Part shown: one piece after another, positions 62,963 through 64,000 of the stretch
Position numbering within the stretch: position 1 is the first letter of the stretch
Layout of the letters: every line of letters begins with the position of its first letter
Translations under genes and position numbers: made by a program
Notes under the pieces: generated by a model
Told to the model about the DNA's origin: nothing
Databases searched by the model: none
What the model saw: the letters and a program-made list of their open reading frames with translations, nothing else
DNA from: JAKZVK01 sp965237575
Lineage (GTDB): Bacteria; Acidobacteriota; Terriglobia; Bryobacterales; UBA6623
Assembly (NCBI GenBank): GCA_965237575.1
Contig: CBDEGI010000003.1
Location: forward strand, 1,984,001 to 2,048,000
DNA length: 64,000 nucleotides
Reading direction: 5' to 3'

Positions 62963-64000
62963 ATGGGCCTTTACAGTCATCCACGCACTGGGCGGATTGG
63001 CAGGCGGCTGTTGCTCCGCCTGGGTATGGCGGCGGCCGGCCTGCTGTGTCTGGCGGCTTGTCAAGCAGCCGAGCCGGATGTACGCTCCCTCACGATCCTC
63101 CACACCAGCGATTTGCACGCCCGCTTGCTGCCTGACTCGCAAGGCCGCGGCGGCTTCGCGTACTTGGCCGCTGCCATCAAGCAAGAGAGAGCAAAGGCCC
63201 CCGACTCGACCCTGGTGCTACACGCAGGCGACTTCGTCCAAGGGACGCCTGTCTCAACGATCTTCGAGGGAGTCCCGATCTGGGAGGTGGCCAATCACCT
63301 GGGTTTCGACGCCAACACGATCGGCAATCACGAGTTCGATTACGGCTGGCGAAAGATCCTCGAGTTCCTCGACAAAGCTCGCTTCCCGACCGTCACCGCC
63401 AACCTGGTCAACGGGGAGGGACAGCTTCTCACCGACCAGCCGCATGTCATACGCGAGGTCGGCGGCATGCGCGTGGCTATCATCGGCGCCGTGACGGCCG
63501 ACCTGCCGAAGCTCACTCGAACGGACTTCCGCGGCCCCTGGCGCGCTTTGCCCGTCGCCGAGACGGTGCGGCGCTATGCCCGCGAGCTGCGGAATGAGGC
63601 CGACCTGGTCGTCGTGCTCTCGCACACCTTCGACTACGAGGACGACGAAGTTCTTGGCCGTGCGCCCGAGGTCAACGTCGTCATCGCCGGCCATAACCAC
63701 GGCGGGCAGGAGGAGGCCAAGGAAGTCGACGGCCGCGTCTGCGTCAAGGTGCGCGCGTACGGCCGCGAGCTGGGGCGCCTCGATCTGCGCGTCGATGTTC
63801 CGAACAAACGCGTCATCTCTTACGAATGGAAGCGCTTGCCGATTAACACCGACCGCTACGATCCCGATGAGACCGTGGCGAAGCTCGTGGACCGCTGGGA
63901 GGCAAAGGTTTCCGAGGTGGTCGATGTGCCGATCGGCGAGTCGAAGCACCGGCTCGGCTCCCGCCAGCTCAGGCCCCTCATCGAAGACCTGATAGCCAGG
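62963..64000 (+). CDS. Lipoprotein 5'-nucleotidase/metallophosphatase, partial at right edge
   Basis: The frame is open for 346 codons from ATG 62963 to the window end. A signal peptide with lipobox LCLAAC (Cys33) precedes a calcineurin-like metallophosphatase: ILHTSDLHAR (Asp-x-His), HAGDFVQG (Asp), IGNHEFDYG (Asn-His), LSHTF (His) and IAGHNHGG (His-x-His). This is the UshA/5'-nucleotidase order; the C-terminal substrate domain begins at about residue 300 and is cut off. Same strand as the amidohydrolase, 22 bases downstream. Confidence 0.9.
   Translation, partial: MGLYSHPRTGRIGRRLLLRLGMAAAGLLCLAACQAAEPDVRSLTILHTSDLHARLLPDSQGRGGFAYLAAAIKQERAKAPDSTLVLHAGDFVQGTPVSTIFEGVPIWEVANHLGFDANTIGNHEFDYGWRKILEFLDKARFPTVTANLVNGEGQLLTDQPHVIREVGGMRVAIIGAVTADLPKLTRTDFRGPWRALPVAETVRRYARELRNEADLVVVLSHTFDYEDDEVLGRAPEVNVVIAGHNHGGQEEAKEVDGRVCVKVRAYGRELGRLDLRVDVPNKRVISYEWKRLPINTDRYDPDETVAKLVDRWEAKVSEVVDVPIGESKHRLGSRQLRPLIEDLIAR

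Overview
The window is a GC-rich (roughly 60-65% by eye) chromosomal segment of a Gram-negative bacterium. A complete Tol-Pal operon and lpxD show an outer membrane. The closest fit is Acidobacteriota, probably the Bryobacterales/Solibacter side. That placement is inferred from gene content: Tat-exported sialidase and Gfo/Idh proteins, a TPR/cytochrome c/copper-monooxygenase-like fusion, a DUF5916-type outer-membrane protein, CarboxypepD_reg-TPR and FG-GAP proteins, and PPK2 plus a polyphosphate-type ROK glucokinase. No rRNA, tRNA, CRISPR array or prophage was seen, and no stretch longer than about 300 bases lacks a gene.

Layout. 1-1062: an exported TPR protein running off the left edge. 1.2-2.0 kb: queC. 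2.0-7.4 kb: tolQ-tolR-tolA-tolB-pal-cpoB, all on the minus strand and tightly coupled. 7.7-10.4 kb: recN and a cysQ-like phosphatase. 10.5-13.3 kb: a three-gene NAD(P) transhydrogenase operon. 13.6-15.3 kb: an M28 peptidase broken by a 43-bp tandem duplication. 15.3-21.3 kb: a YkgJ-like protein, metH, a Uma2 protein and a quinone oxidoreductase. 21.5-32 kb: mostly exported proteins (SGNH, TPR-cytochrome fusion, prolyl oligopeptidase, FG-GAP, an unrecognised membrane-anchored protein), interrupted by a mannose-6-phosphate-isomerase-like cupin. 32-35.5 kb: sialidase, Gfo/Idh oxidoreductase and an amidohydrolase-fold protein. 35.6-42.3 kb: a large Lhr helicase and an aminotransferase, separated by a decayed IS630 element. 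42.5-50.5 kb: MsrB lipoprotein, methyltransferase-SDR pair, Tat Gfo/Idh protein, APC permease, archease-rtcB RNA-repair pair, PPK2. 50.6-55 kb: PIG-L-type exported protein, a frameshifted BNR protein, S1/P1 nuclease. 55.1-58.4 kb: lpxD coupled to an unrecognised P-loop NTPase, then amidohydrolase and glucokinase. 58.5-64 kb: DUF5916-type outer-membrane protein, an eroded toxin-antitoxin island, a Tat amidohydrolase, and a lipoprotein metallophosphatase running off the right edge.

How the genes work together. Several pairs overlap by ATGA or TAATG, which suggests translational coupling: tolR/tolA, tolA/tolB, methyltransferase/SDR, archease/rtcB, lpxD/P-loop protein and glucokinase/amidohydrolase. 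PPK2 and the glucokinase may both use polyphosphate. The exported hydrolases, sialidase and sugar-type dehydrogenases fit a saprophytic, polymer-degrading lifestyle (inference).

The most unusual observations are two frameshifted exported-protein genes with visible causes (a 43-bp tandem duplication and a G8 run), a remnant toxin gene of 45 codons next to a DUF433 antitoxin, a 39-bp interspersed palindromic repeat present three times, and the P-loop NTPase coupled to lpxD. I did not find a clearly new multi-gene defence or metabolic system.
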